Assembly (NCBI RefSeq): GCF_031877795.1
Contig: NC_133935.1
Location: 81,683,748-81,747,747, forward strand
DNA: 64,000 nucleotides
Direction of reading: 5' to 3'
DNA from: Strix aluco
Lineage: Eukaryota > Chordata > Aves > Strigiformes > Strigidae
Shown: piece by piece, positions 10,487 to 22,400 of the stretch
Layout: each line of letters opens with the position of its first letter
Numbering within the stretch: position 1 is the stretch's first letter
Translations under genes and position numbers: made by a program
The notes under the pieces: generated by a model
What the model was told of the DNA's origin: nothing
Databases searched by the model: none
What the model saw: the letters and a program-made list of their open reading frames with translations, nothing else

Positions 10487-13400
10487 GTGGGATCGGGGTG
10501 GGGGGGAGCGGGACGTCGGCCCCATTGGGGCCAGGGCTCTGCTTCCCCCACCCCAGCGATGTTTGCCCATCGCACCCCACGTGCCTGCGTGTGCATGGGT
10601 GCCGAGGAGGGGTCCGGCAGTGGTTTACCCTACAAGAACACCCTGCCCGAGAAGGACACACAGGCAAGGTCCCTGCCCTGTGCCCTGGTTATGGGGTGGT
10701 GACGTGCAGGGGGGCCATGCCCCGTGCAGCCCCTCGGTGAGTGGGGATACACCAGGGCAGTGCTTCCCCTGGCAGCCCCGACTGGTGTTTTGGGGTCAGC
10801 GACCATCTCACCCCAAAAACCTTTTGCCCTCTGGTGCTTTCTCCCTGAGCTTCAGCCCTGCAACCTGTCGGGTGCTGGGACGTGCATCTGATGAGCCGTC
10901 TGCCTCTCAGCAGCCCCCATGACACATCTCTCCCACACTGAGCAGGGGGGTTACCTGCAGAGAATTTTCCTCCTAGAGATTCTTGGGTTTGGGGGAGATA
11001 AACTCTGCAAGGCTTAGCAATTGCACAACAAGTCTCAGACTTTGTTGAGAGGTACAGACTTGACTGGTAGACCAGCAGCAGGAAAAACATCGAGGTTCGG
11101 TTTGTGAATGGGATATAAGGTGGAAATGTTGGAGGCTGCCAGTTTTATGATAGATCAGAGAAAGGAAACCAGGGCAGAAAGAAGTTTTCATGTTGGTCTG
11201 TCCCATGTTTCCAAAAATTAAGTGAAGACTGCTTGCTGATACTATTTTTAAAGCTGCTACCATAAAGCTTGCTTTAAAAAAAAAACAAACAACTTTTTAA
11301 ATGCTGCCAATACTTGGTGAGAGCTGAATGCTGGAAAGTTACCTCTGAATTATAATAAATTGGTGAAGAGGATGTGATCAAACAGGATGCAGGAGTCTTC
11401 AAATATATTAAAAATATGAAGACAGATGGATAGTAGTTGACTCAGACTACCATAAGACAAAGGTGTACATAATAACACAAAGTGGGAAATAAATGATAGG
11501 AAAAGCACCCTGGTTGTAAAGAAAAAGTAAGGAGAGGCAGTGCACAAGCTGTTTTGTTTGTAAATCCAGCTACAGTGGTCCTGATGCAAAGAGCTTTGGA
11601 CAAAAATATGACTAATCTGGGCCAGAACAAGAAAGGCATGTGGATGGAGTAAATGACAGAATCTAATAAAATAGACTTATTTGATGTATGTTACATCAGT
11701 GCACTGGTTTTGTTTTAATCTCTGGCTTTGGTGATTTGGGTAGGATAGTCACTTTTCCTCCCAGAAGATGCCTCTTCTTTTACGAAAGGAGAAATATCTT
11801 GATAGCAATATCAGTTGCCACCAGAGACACAAAATGTGAAAACTGCCCAAAGCCCGTGGGGTCTCCGCACTGCCCTGCTGGGGTGTGAGTGTGTGCACCC
11901 ACCTCTTTCAGCTTCCTGAGCCCTGCAGCAGGGGTTAGCTGCCTTCTGCCAGCTCACCCAGGCTCTGACCTCCCCAGCCTGGAAAGGAGAGCATCCTGAT
12001 CTTCTCTATTTAAAATTAAACCTGTGTAATTACTCAGTTTCCTCCTGTAATTGCTTTTAGGGATTGGTATATTAGAGATTGGTGTATGTTGGTTTTATTG
12101 GTATATTGGAAGATGAGTTATTTCTGCATAACTGGAAAAACTCTGCCTTCACGGAGTCCTCTCATGTGGCTTCAGGAAGGAGAGGAAGCAGTGAAAGGTG
12201 ACCTGGCAGATTTTTCTTTAGAGCTTGGTGTAGGAGCCAGAGGGGAGTGTTGCATTGGTAACACCAGCACTCACCTCCTTAAAGGAAGGCAGCTGAGAAA
12301 AAGCCACCTTCAGAAAGTGCCTGTGGAAGATGTCCATTCCTACAGCTCTGAATTCAGCTTGGGTGCTGCCTGGTTTGAGACACTGGAAAAAAAAAAAAAA
12401 AACCACACTAATGTGGAAGTGAAGATTTCCTCAAAATGCAGGAAAACAGGGGAGATTGAGAAAGCAACTGCGCCTCTCGAGTGATTTGGGTGTTTGGCTT
12501 CTTCAGGTCAAACCCTGATGCTGCCGGCAGAGCGGTGGCTGGCAGACCAGGACCATCTCACCAGGTGTCTGTGAGAGGGTTTCTAAGAGAACTACCCAAG
12601 TTTATTGTGCTTGTCTTAGATATGCAGGAGTTTGCACCATGCCTTGAGACTGCAGGGAGATGCTTTGGAAAAGCTTCTAGAGATCTTGAACCTTGCTGTG
12701 CCTGTGCTTTGATCTCTCTAAAAGTGTTTACTTGCTCCTGAGTGGTCCCAGGTATTACATTGCCTGTTTGGTTGGCTAACATGCCTGTGAATACATTATT
12801 CCCAGAAGGGTGTGTGTGAGGGGAAGGGAAATGTTTAAATACTCTGTCTTCACCAAAATGAGCTGCCAGAGGTGGCAGCTCCTTCCCAGCCGGTGTGCCT
12901 CTTGTTTTCAGTTGTCCAAGCAACCCAAACTTGTCCTTTGAACACTGCAAGGTGGCAAGAGGAAAAACAGTGAAAGGAAGAGGCACTGCAATGCCTGGGA
13001 GGAAGGTGTTCAAATGGAGTCCAGTGCTTGGTGGACTTGTCTGCTCTCCCCCACTTCTGGGAGGTGGAGGTGTGCTGAGGAGAGCACCACAGCTGAGGTT
13101 CAACCGGTGCCTGTGTCTCCATCAGCTGTCTGTGGACATGTAGGAGCCTGAATGGCCAGGAGTCCCATTTTCACGGAAATTGAGTCCTGAAATGTAGCAT
13201 ATGGAGCAGTAGTGCCCTCAGCTGGGGAATCCCTTGCTCTGGGACCTGCTGTGGTGGTTTTCACCTGGTCTCCCCATATCCTCTTCCGTCCCTCTCTCTA
13301 TCCAGATCTCAGCACCATTTCCTCCCTCTGGCCCATCATTTTTGCTACAAATTTTTGCATGTTTTGTGTTTCTTCTCCCATCATATGTGACTCTTGACCA

Positions 13401-16400
13401 GCTAATGTTTAAGCTTCCTGGTGTAGGGGCTGTAGACACAACTGTTGTGATGAAACCTATTTCTTATTCCAGAAGCATGCATGCTTTTATGGTATATTTA
13501 AAAGGTAGTGGGAGCAGCAGAGAAAAGTCTTTGGTTTACATAAAACCCTGAAGCACAGGAGTCTCCAAACATCCATGTGCAGGACCAGAACTCTAATGAA
13601 CTTTAATGGTTGGACTAGATGATCTTCAAGGTCTTTTCCAACCTAGATGATTCTGCGATTCTGTGAACTCTGGATGAAAATGCTCTTTCTTTGTCCTTGC
13701 CCCTGGGTTATGCTTCAATACCATGCACAAGCCTTTTGTGAGGCTTCATTAGAAAGTGGGGTTTAAATGCTCTGTCATGAGAATGCCTCCCTTTGCATAG
13801 GAGAACAAAACTGTGTTTATTTAAACCTGTTGAAATGACTTGAGGTGGAGGACAAGCCCTTTGCTCTCCTCTCTTTGTGCTCTCTCTGTCAAGTTTGGGA
13901 GGGACTTAATCTCTGCAGGTGAGAAGGTGAGGGTTTGCACCACCTCATGGGAAGTCCCAGGTTCAGCCCATATGAATTCTGGCTCTGAATTTGGTGCATC
14001 TATGTTAGGAGAGGTGGAGCAGTACCTCCAGGAGACAACGCAGGTTTTGGGTAGGTCTGGCTGCTCTCTGGAGCATAGGGAGTGAAATTGGGCAAGTAAA
14101 CATCTCCACTGAGCATCTCATTGAGTATCTTGATGTCTGGGAGATGAATCAAGGCCCAGGGACTACTCTGGAGTCTCAGGCATTTTGTACTGACTTTTCT
14201 ATATGCATGGACAAGGCTGTACTATGCTGTTATTTCATACTTCTCTGCCAGACATGATACTCCGAAGGTGGGAAAGAATTTTTTAGAAGCAAAATAAACA
14301 ATAACATGAATTGAATGTCCAGCACAGCACTTACATTTAAGATGAACCACATTGTAGGATTCAGGACACATAGAATCATAGAACTGCAGAATCATTCAGG
14401 TTGGAAAAGACCCTTGGGATCGAGTCCAGCCATCAGCCCTACTCTACAAAGGTCTCCCCTACACCATATCCCCCAGCATCTCATCTAAATGACCCTTAAA
14501 CACATCCAGGGATGGTGACTCCACCACCTCCCTGGGCAGCCTATTCCACTGTCTGACCACTCTTTCTGTGAAACATCTTTTCCTAATGTCCAGTCTAAAC
14601 CTCCCCTGATGCAGTTTAAAGCCGTTCCCCCTTGTTCTGTCACTAATCACCTGTGAGAAGAGACCAGCACCAACCTCTCTACAATGTCCTTTCAGGTAGG
14701 TGTAGAGAGTGGTGAGGTCTCCCCTCAGCCTTCTCCTCCTCAAACTGAACAGTCCCAGCTCCCTCAATCTCTCCTCATAGGATTTGTTCTCCAGGCCCTT
14801 CACCAGCTTCATTGCCCTCCTCTGCACTCGCTCCAGCACCTCCATAGCTCTCTCGTATTGAGGTGCCCAAAACTGGACACAATACTCCAGGTGTGGCCTC
14901 ACCAGTGCAGAGTACAGGGGGGACTATCACTTCCCTACTTCTGCTGGTCACACTATTTCTAATACAAGCCAGGATGCCGTTGGCTTTCTTGGCCACCTGG
15001 GCACGCTGCCGGCTCATGTTCAGCTTCAATTAGAACCCCCAGATCCTTTTCTTCCACACAGCTCTCCAGCCACACCTCCCTAAGCCTGTAGTGATGCATG
15101 GGATTGTTGTGGCCCAAGTGCAGGACCTGGCACTTGGCCTCGTTGAAGCTCATCCCGTTGACGTTGGCCCACCGATCCAACCTATCCAAGTCCCTCTGTA
15201 GTGCCTCCCTATCTTCATGCAGATCGACACTCCTGCTTAACTTGGTGTCACCTGCGAATTTGCTGATAAGGCACTCTATGTCCTTATCAAGATCATCAAT
15301 AAAGCTGTTGAACAGAAATGGTCCCAACACCGAGCCCTGAGGAACACCACTTGTGACCGGCCGCCAGCTGGATTTAGCTCCATTGACCACCACTCTCTGG
15401 GACCGTCCATCCAGCCACATGTGTATAGATGTTCCACTCTATTGTGCTTGAGTGTATATTCCTTAATTTCTATCCCAGACAAGTGTTCCTACTTCAGCCC
15501 AAGTTACTGCTGTTCATCACCCAGGGAGGTTTCGGTAAGCTGTATCTTCCTTGTAGAGATTAAAAAAAAATAACCTGCAGAACTCAATTATTTTTTCCAC
15601 TCCAGCACATGTGTTGATCACTAGACATTGTGTAGTCTTTCATTTTTGCAAGGGTATGTTGTAATTTGTTTAACTGTAGTTTAATGAAAAATCTTAACCA
15701 TGCATCTTGAAAATGTCTGAGTGGATAATCTGACTGCAGAGTCTATTCCCTTGTGCTTCAGTATCTCTGTTGAGAGTAAAGCTGCTGAGAATTGATCCCA
15801 GCTTCTCCACTTTGGGAGGGCATGAGGGAGATGCTCTGAATTCTGTCACAGAAATAGTGGGTGGCTGTGGGCAGAGATGCTGCATGGCCACGGACACACC
15901 ATGCCATGTGGGAAACCCTGCATGCCTGCAGAGCTGAGGTGGACATGCAAGTGGGGAGGGTCTCTACCAGTTGTCCCCAGCAACCATGGATCCCTCACAT
16001 GTCACCTTCTTCCTGCCAGGTCTTGCCAATGCTGCTCTTGTTGTTCTGCCCAGCCTTATTAATGTGTTTCTCCTCTGTGTCTCAGCTATACCCTGGACAA
16101 CAACATCCTCACCGCAGAGCAAAGGCAGTTCTATGAAGACAACGGGTATCTGCTCATTAAGAAGCTCGTTTCTGATGAAGACATTGAGCGCTTCAGGTAC
16201 AGGCACTTGCCAAAGGTGCTGGGGAGTCCTGTGTGCAGCAGCAGCCTGAGGGAGCTCTGCGAAGCTGGACTCTCCCAGCACAGATGTTCCCACTGCTTTG
16301 CAGGAAGGAGTTCGTGAGAATCTGTAAAAAAGAGGTGAATCTACCAGGAGCTATGATTATGAAAGACGAGACCCTGAGATCCCAGTATGGTCAGTCTGAA

Positions 16401-19400
16401 AAAGTAGTTAATAAAATCCAGGACTTCCAGGAAGACGAAGAGTTGTTCAGATACTGTACTCTGCCAGAGGTAAAAAAATTGAAAAAAAAACCAAACCCAA
16501 AACAAAATGAAAAGGGGGACAGTGGTGGAAGAGCCTGTATGAATGTATCTATATGAATGCCTTTTACCTAGGCAAAGCATCTGCTCTCTGGGCAGGTCCG
16601 GCTTTGTAGCTAATATTCATGTTCACAGAATCACAGAATCATCTAGGTTGGAAAAGACCTTGAAGATCATCCAGTCCAACCAAAAGACTATGTTGTGGCA
16701 GACAGCCATAGCTTTGTGGAAGTATGACCCACCCCATCTTTTCAACCCCACCCAGCAACCTGCTGCATCATCTTCCATTTTGGCCACCTGCCACCATGCC
16801 CATTTGTGTGCCATGCCGGGTCCTGCCTCCTGTCCTGCATCCCTCCATCCTGATCTACTCCTCCTCTGCCCTAGTCCTCAGCCAAACATCCAGGTCCCAG
16901 TGCTTTCTCAGCAATCTTTCCTCCTGTATTTAATGTTTCTAATATTTTTTTCTATTGTTTTCTTCTCTGTAGGTCCTCAGATATGTTGAGTGCTTCACAG
17001 GGCCAAACATCATGGCAATGCACACCATGCTGATAAATAAACTTCCAGATTCTGGTAAGGAAAACTCAGATAAGAGGAAAATAGATTGTTGTGTGTATGC
17101 TGTCTCTCAGGCCAAAATTTAACTTAGTGTTTTAGAAAAGCTGCTTGAAAAAAATGACACAAATTAAAACCAAATAACTTTGAAAAGTTATGAGGCCACT
17201 TCGGTAATAGTTTTCTTTTTACCTTGGCTTTAATGAGATAGCATTTCCTGTCTTTCAATGTTCAAGGGGTGTTTGTTTACTAAAGATGGTGGTTGTCTTC
17301 GCTCTGCCACTCACGTGTTCAAAGTGGGCAAGTGAGCTCCCTATTCAGCCAGCTGCACCTGCATAAAGGTCCAGGATTTAAAACCTGACATGCTTCTTAA
17401 TCTTGACTTTTCAACTGTGTTGAAAACGAGTGCTTCTGTGGACCTTGGTGAAAGGCAATAAATACAGAGCTCATCCTTTGCTTGGAGTTTATACGCTCCA
17501 GACCTCACTGACAGTGGTTGCATGCTCAGCACTTTGATATGAAAATACTTGAATAGGTGCCAAAAGAAGCCTGGCTTTGGCTCCTGCTGCTCTAGAAATT
17601 GAGATCATAATTTATACAAGAGTGATGGGCAAGGAGAGAGGAAAAGAACAGGACTAACCATATTATAGGTTTTCAAAGGAGCTTTGACTCTGCATAAGCT
17701 GTTTCCGTTTAACAAAGTTGAGACCTGAGATATGTTTCTTATTCTCAGGTATGCAGCTTCTGAGCAGATACAGAATATATTGAATTATTAAAATACTGAA
17801 TTTGTTCATGTCCACAGAAAGCTGTCATTTTGGTTTGGAAATTCAACAGGAGACCATACATTTTTAAAGCAAAAACAAAACAATAACTGACAAGAAATGG
17901 GAAGCTGCTCCATGTTTGCAAGGTCTCCATTCAGTATCTTTGAGGACTACTTTAGGAGAGGTGCAGATCTCGGGAGAGCTTTTGAGGCTGCCCAAAGTCT
18001 AAATAATTTGGCAATAAATATCCTAACTATATCTATTTGAGGAGCAAACTCAATGGCAAAATAAATATGTAAACAATATATAAAAGGCTGTTTTGGTGTG
18101 GATGATATGTTTCCATTTCCACAGTGGGACAAGAAGTAACAAACAAGACCTCGGAAATATTTATTTTTGTTTAGACTTCATGGAAAAAAGCCCCTCGGGT
18201 GAAGGCTAATAGAGTGCTGGCTAGACTGTCTGGAGAGGCTGCAGTCCATAAATTGAGATAGATTTTTTTTTTTTTTTTTTTTTTAAAAAAAGAAGGCTAA
18301 ATAAACATGTGTTGGGTGCAGAACAGCCAGGATTGGTTCTGCTTGCAACACAGTGATAGATCAAGCGATTACAGAGAGCACGGCTGTTTGAAAGTCTTTG
18401 TATTGGGAAGGGTTTGTGCAACACCGTGCTGGTTAAACCTCACAAAACTGGAGAGCAGCCAAAGTGAATGGTGAAAACCTGGCAGGGGGTTGTTGGTGGT
18501 GAAGGTCAGCAAAAGGGGTCTTCCCAGGGATCACACAGCCAGGCAGCCTCCTGGCATTCACTGTGTCCCTGTGCCATTGCTGTCCCAAGAGCCACCACTG
18601 CACTCTTGGTCCATCTTGGGGTGGGGTGTAAGCTAACCCACTTGGCTTCCAAGCAGGGGTGGGCTGGAGCAGACATTGAGTACACAAAGTCTCTCCAGTG
18701 ACAAGCAGCAGCTTCTTAGGACATGTGTCAACAAGTGCAATGGTTTAACGGGAAGGTAAAGGCTGTGTCGTATTTGATGAGGTTGAAGGTTTTGAACGTG
18801 TGTTGCAGATAAACAGACTTTTCTCCACCCCATGCATCAGGACTTGCACTATTTCCCCTTCCGGCCTGCGGACCGCATCGTGTGCTCCTGGACCGCCATG
18901 GAGAGGGCTGACCTGGACAACGGCTGCCTGGTTGTGCAGCCGGGGACGCACAAGCAGCCCCTGAAGCCTCACGGCTACCCAAAGTGGGAGGTAGAGTGGC
19001 ACGGGGGGGTTGGGAAGGGTGTGCGTGAGGGGGACCACATTTTGTCTGAGGAGAGCTCACCATGGAGCAATGATGTGCAGGTCAAAGCTGAGGTTTTCAG
19101 CGATGTTTCTTCTGTTTATGCAGACAGACTTGTTGCTCTAGGAGAGAATTGCTTAGTTGGCCTCACTTCATGTAACCTGGGTAGATTTGCCTCTGTGCAC
19201 ACCTTCACCTAGAAATTGTCCACCACGTTGTGGCATAATGGCATAAACACATGCAGCCATTTTCCACTCCCCTTTCCAAGTCTGAGGACTTTTTCCTTTG
19301 AATTTGTTCCTGTCTGGTGAGCGTGTGTACTGTCCCGAAGAGGAGAAATTGGATAGTAAACAACTGGATACAATTAAATATCAGGTGGTATCTTCCTCTT

Positions 19401-22400
19401 AAGAATGGATGTTTCCTGACCTGGCCTGGTGTTGGTGATGGTTTTACTGGGAGCAGAAGGCTGGACCCCAGTGGTGGCATCAGGCCAAATTTGTAGGATT
19501 CCCTGGTGCTCTTCTGTGTTCTCTCCAGCCAAGAAATATTTTTAATTGTCTGAATCCAGCTTCAGAGATTAGAAAAAGTATTATTTTGCTGTACCTCAGA
19601 CTTGAAGTAGGAAGACTTGTAGGCCAGTGGGCAGGCTCTTAGCTGGGCATATCGAATACGCTGCCCAGAGGAAAGCAGGTCAGTAGCTGCCCCTGCTGTC
19701 CCTTGCACTGAGAATCGGCACTTGTTCTAATTTTAACTGAATGATTTCAACTCAGCATTTTTTTCTAGCATAAAGCCAACAAACTTTTCCATGGGCTGCT
19801 TGATGAGGATGAGAAGAGTCCCAGGGTTCACCTTGTCATGGAGAAGGGAGACACAGTGTTCTTCCATCCCCTGCTCATCCATGGCTCTGGGATAAACAAG
19901 ACATCAGGTTTCCGAAAGGTAGGAAACCATCTCTTGATATAGCTTTTGATATTTTTGATTTTTTAAAACTGATCAAACTAGCTCCTCCCTTTCCAAGCTC
20001 ATGAATATTTGGATGAACTTTTTTTATGAGTTTTTAGCTTCCTACTATACTTTTGCACTCTATTTTTTTAGTTTTTATTTTTAAACGTCTCTGTTGGGAG
20101 AAGAGCATGCTGTGGGGCTGCTTGAGAAAAACAGAGCAGGAATAGAAATTAAAGCTGAATCTATGTGTGAAGCCTGGCTGGCTGTACTTCCTTTTCCAAT
20201 AGTTCTCTTTCAGCTGTCCCAAATATCAGGAGCTTCTCTAACTTTCTTCCCCCTGCCTTCTTAGTATCTCATCTCTGCATAGCAGGAGCCTCCATCATCC
20301 AATAAATAGTATTTATTTATATGATAACTAATTTTTCTATTAAAGATTTGATTACGCATTGTCTGTTTGTTTTGCATCATGATTATTGAACTGAAACAGG
20401 CAAAAGTGCCCTCCTTTGGAGGCCTGACCTTTCCTCCGAAGTGGATTCATCCAGGCACTTAAAGGAACTGTACCCTCTAGCGTAGCCACTAGTAGCAATG
20501 CAATTATTCCCCCTCATGCACTGCAACAGGGCTGCTCTATTTTTATTTTGTTTTGCCTGCATCAACTACTATAAGGTCCATTCTTTCAGCCCCTGTAGCA
20601 GTTTACTGGTGTGGAATTCCTTCCTCCTGCAGTCCTGAAAGCAGAGAGGACATCAGGTACTGAGAGTCTCATATGCTGGCTCTTTCCTGGCTAGTGGAGC
20701 AATAGTCCTGTTTAGTATTCCACAGAAACACAAGAGCTTCCTTATACTGTGTCAGATCCCAACATTTGTCTGCCTTTGGGGTAAATCAATGAATATCCTG
20801 GAGCTCTCTGGACCAGGTTATGGTCCAGCACCCTTTGAGATCTGGCATGATCTCACTTGCAGCTGGCATAGCTCTTGTAATGAGAGAACAGCTTTATCTG
20901 GTGGGGCATTTCTATTTATTTCCTCTAGACTCTGCTTAAGCAAGAACTGATTACAAAATAAGTGGGTTGATGATGTGACTGACTGGGTGTAGAAAGTAAG
21001 AACCCTTACTGAACACACAGGTCTGCTCCAACCCTGACTTTCCTTATTCCCACTCTCGTTGCTGGTATTCTGAGATCAAGTAGTACATTTTATGCTGGGA
21101 AAGTGTTTGAGAGAGAAGGGAAGGAAGAAGAGCATGTCAGCAAGCAAGAGTATTTCTCCAGCAAGAGTATTTCTCCAAGGGGACACTCTCAGGAGAGCAG
21201 GAGTCCTCAGAAAGGAGGACGGAATTTGCTGACACGATCTGTAAGGGGTAGGGTGTTCACCATCTGGGATGCATGAGATTTTTTTTCCACCAGTCATTTG
21301 TAATCAATGTGGTAGTGAGTGATGCCCTATTTCCCCACACAGAGTATAAGCTGTCACTTCGCCAGCTCAGAGTGCTGCTACATCGATGTCAAGAACACGA
21401 GCCAAGAGCACCTGGAGAAAGAGATAGTAGAAGTGGCTTGCCAGAAATACGGCATGACTTCTGTGGAACTCAGGGTAAGACTTGCCTATATGCTTTTTGT
21501 TACAATCCAGGTCAGTTCCCTTTTCTAAGTCTCTCTCTTGTGACAGATTTGTGCTTTTTGCTATGCTCAGTTTGGCAGATCAAGCTGTGCTAAGCAGAGG
21601 TGCTTGGCAGAACAAAAGACCTGATGTTCAGGGGATGACTGGCAGGCTTTTTGGGGGCCTTTTTGCTCATAAGGCTGCTTCTTGCTGTGCTGGAGAAGTG
21701 GCCTTGCTCTCTGGGCATCCCCTTCACATCCCTTGAGCTCCACAAGTTCCTCCTCTAGCTCTGCTTGTCAAAATGGGTTTTGTGAGCACACATTGATCCC
21801 TTCCAGTGCTGGCTGAGTTTGGTGCAGATTAGATCAGCACTTCACTATGCGACTGCGACTGATGTTGTAGCATAAGTGAGGAGGAGCCGCAGACTCTGCT
21901 GTCGTGACAGCTTGGCTCAGAGGCTGCTCACGTGCACCTCTTACACCATTCGAGGGGGTCTAGACTGGGTAGCAGTGGGGAGGGCTAACGTGGCAAGGCA
22001 GGAATAGGGTAACGTCTAGGCAAGTTTTGCCCTTCACTGCATCTCCTGGTTCGTGGTTTGTTGTTGAGAGTGTGTCTGAACCAGAGCTCTTTGCAGTTAT
22101 ATTTGAACTGTACGATGTAAATAGGAAGACGTGGTCATCTCTTGCCCTGAATTCACAAGTATAGGAAGGTGCAATAAATTCAGCGCCTGTCCACAGTTCT
22201 TACAGTTTCGAATCCTAATGACAGGTGGATTTTCCTTCTAAAACAAGTAGACACATCTAACTGCAATAGTAGACTGAATTCTTCTTGTTAAATATAATCC
22301 CACATCAATTGTTTGGACCTGAGGCTTCAGCACGTATGTCAGCAGCAATATACATCTGCCTCAAAAAAAAAAAAAAAAAAAAAAAAAGGAGGAGGGTAAT

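Noticed and set aside
9993-10667. 224-codon minus-strand ORF overlapping the PHYH promoter and exon 1
   Set aside because: It is antisense to the clear PHYH start exon, in GC-rich sequence where stops are rare, with no recognisable domain.
12558-13103. 181-codon minus-strand ORF, with a similar 188-codon ORF at 29916-30482
   Set aside because: Attractive because it recurs in both units, but the shared part coincides with the near-identical intron block, so recurrence follows from DNA identity. Outside that block the frames diverge and no domain is seen.
13314-13360. Possible missing PHYH exon 2 (a frame reading STISS resembles human GTISS)
   Set aside because: No acceptor or donor of suitable phase surrounds it, the remaining residues do not match, and unit B does not preserve it.
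16233-16556. 107-codon ORF starting upstream of a PHYH exon
   Set aside because: Only the middle part is PHYH (16304-16469). The rest reads through both splice sites into introns.
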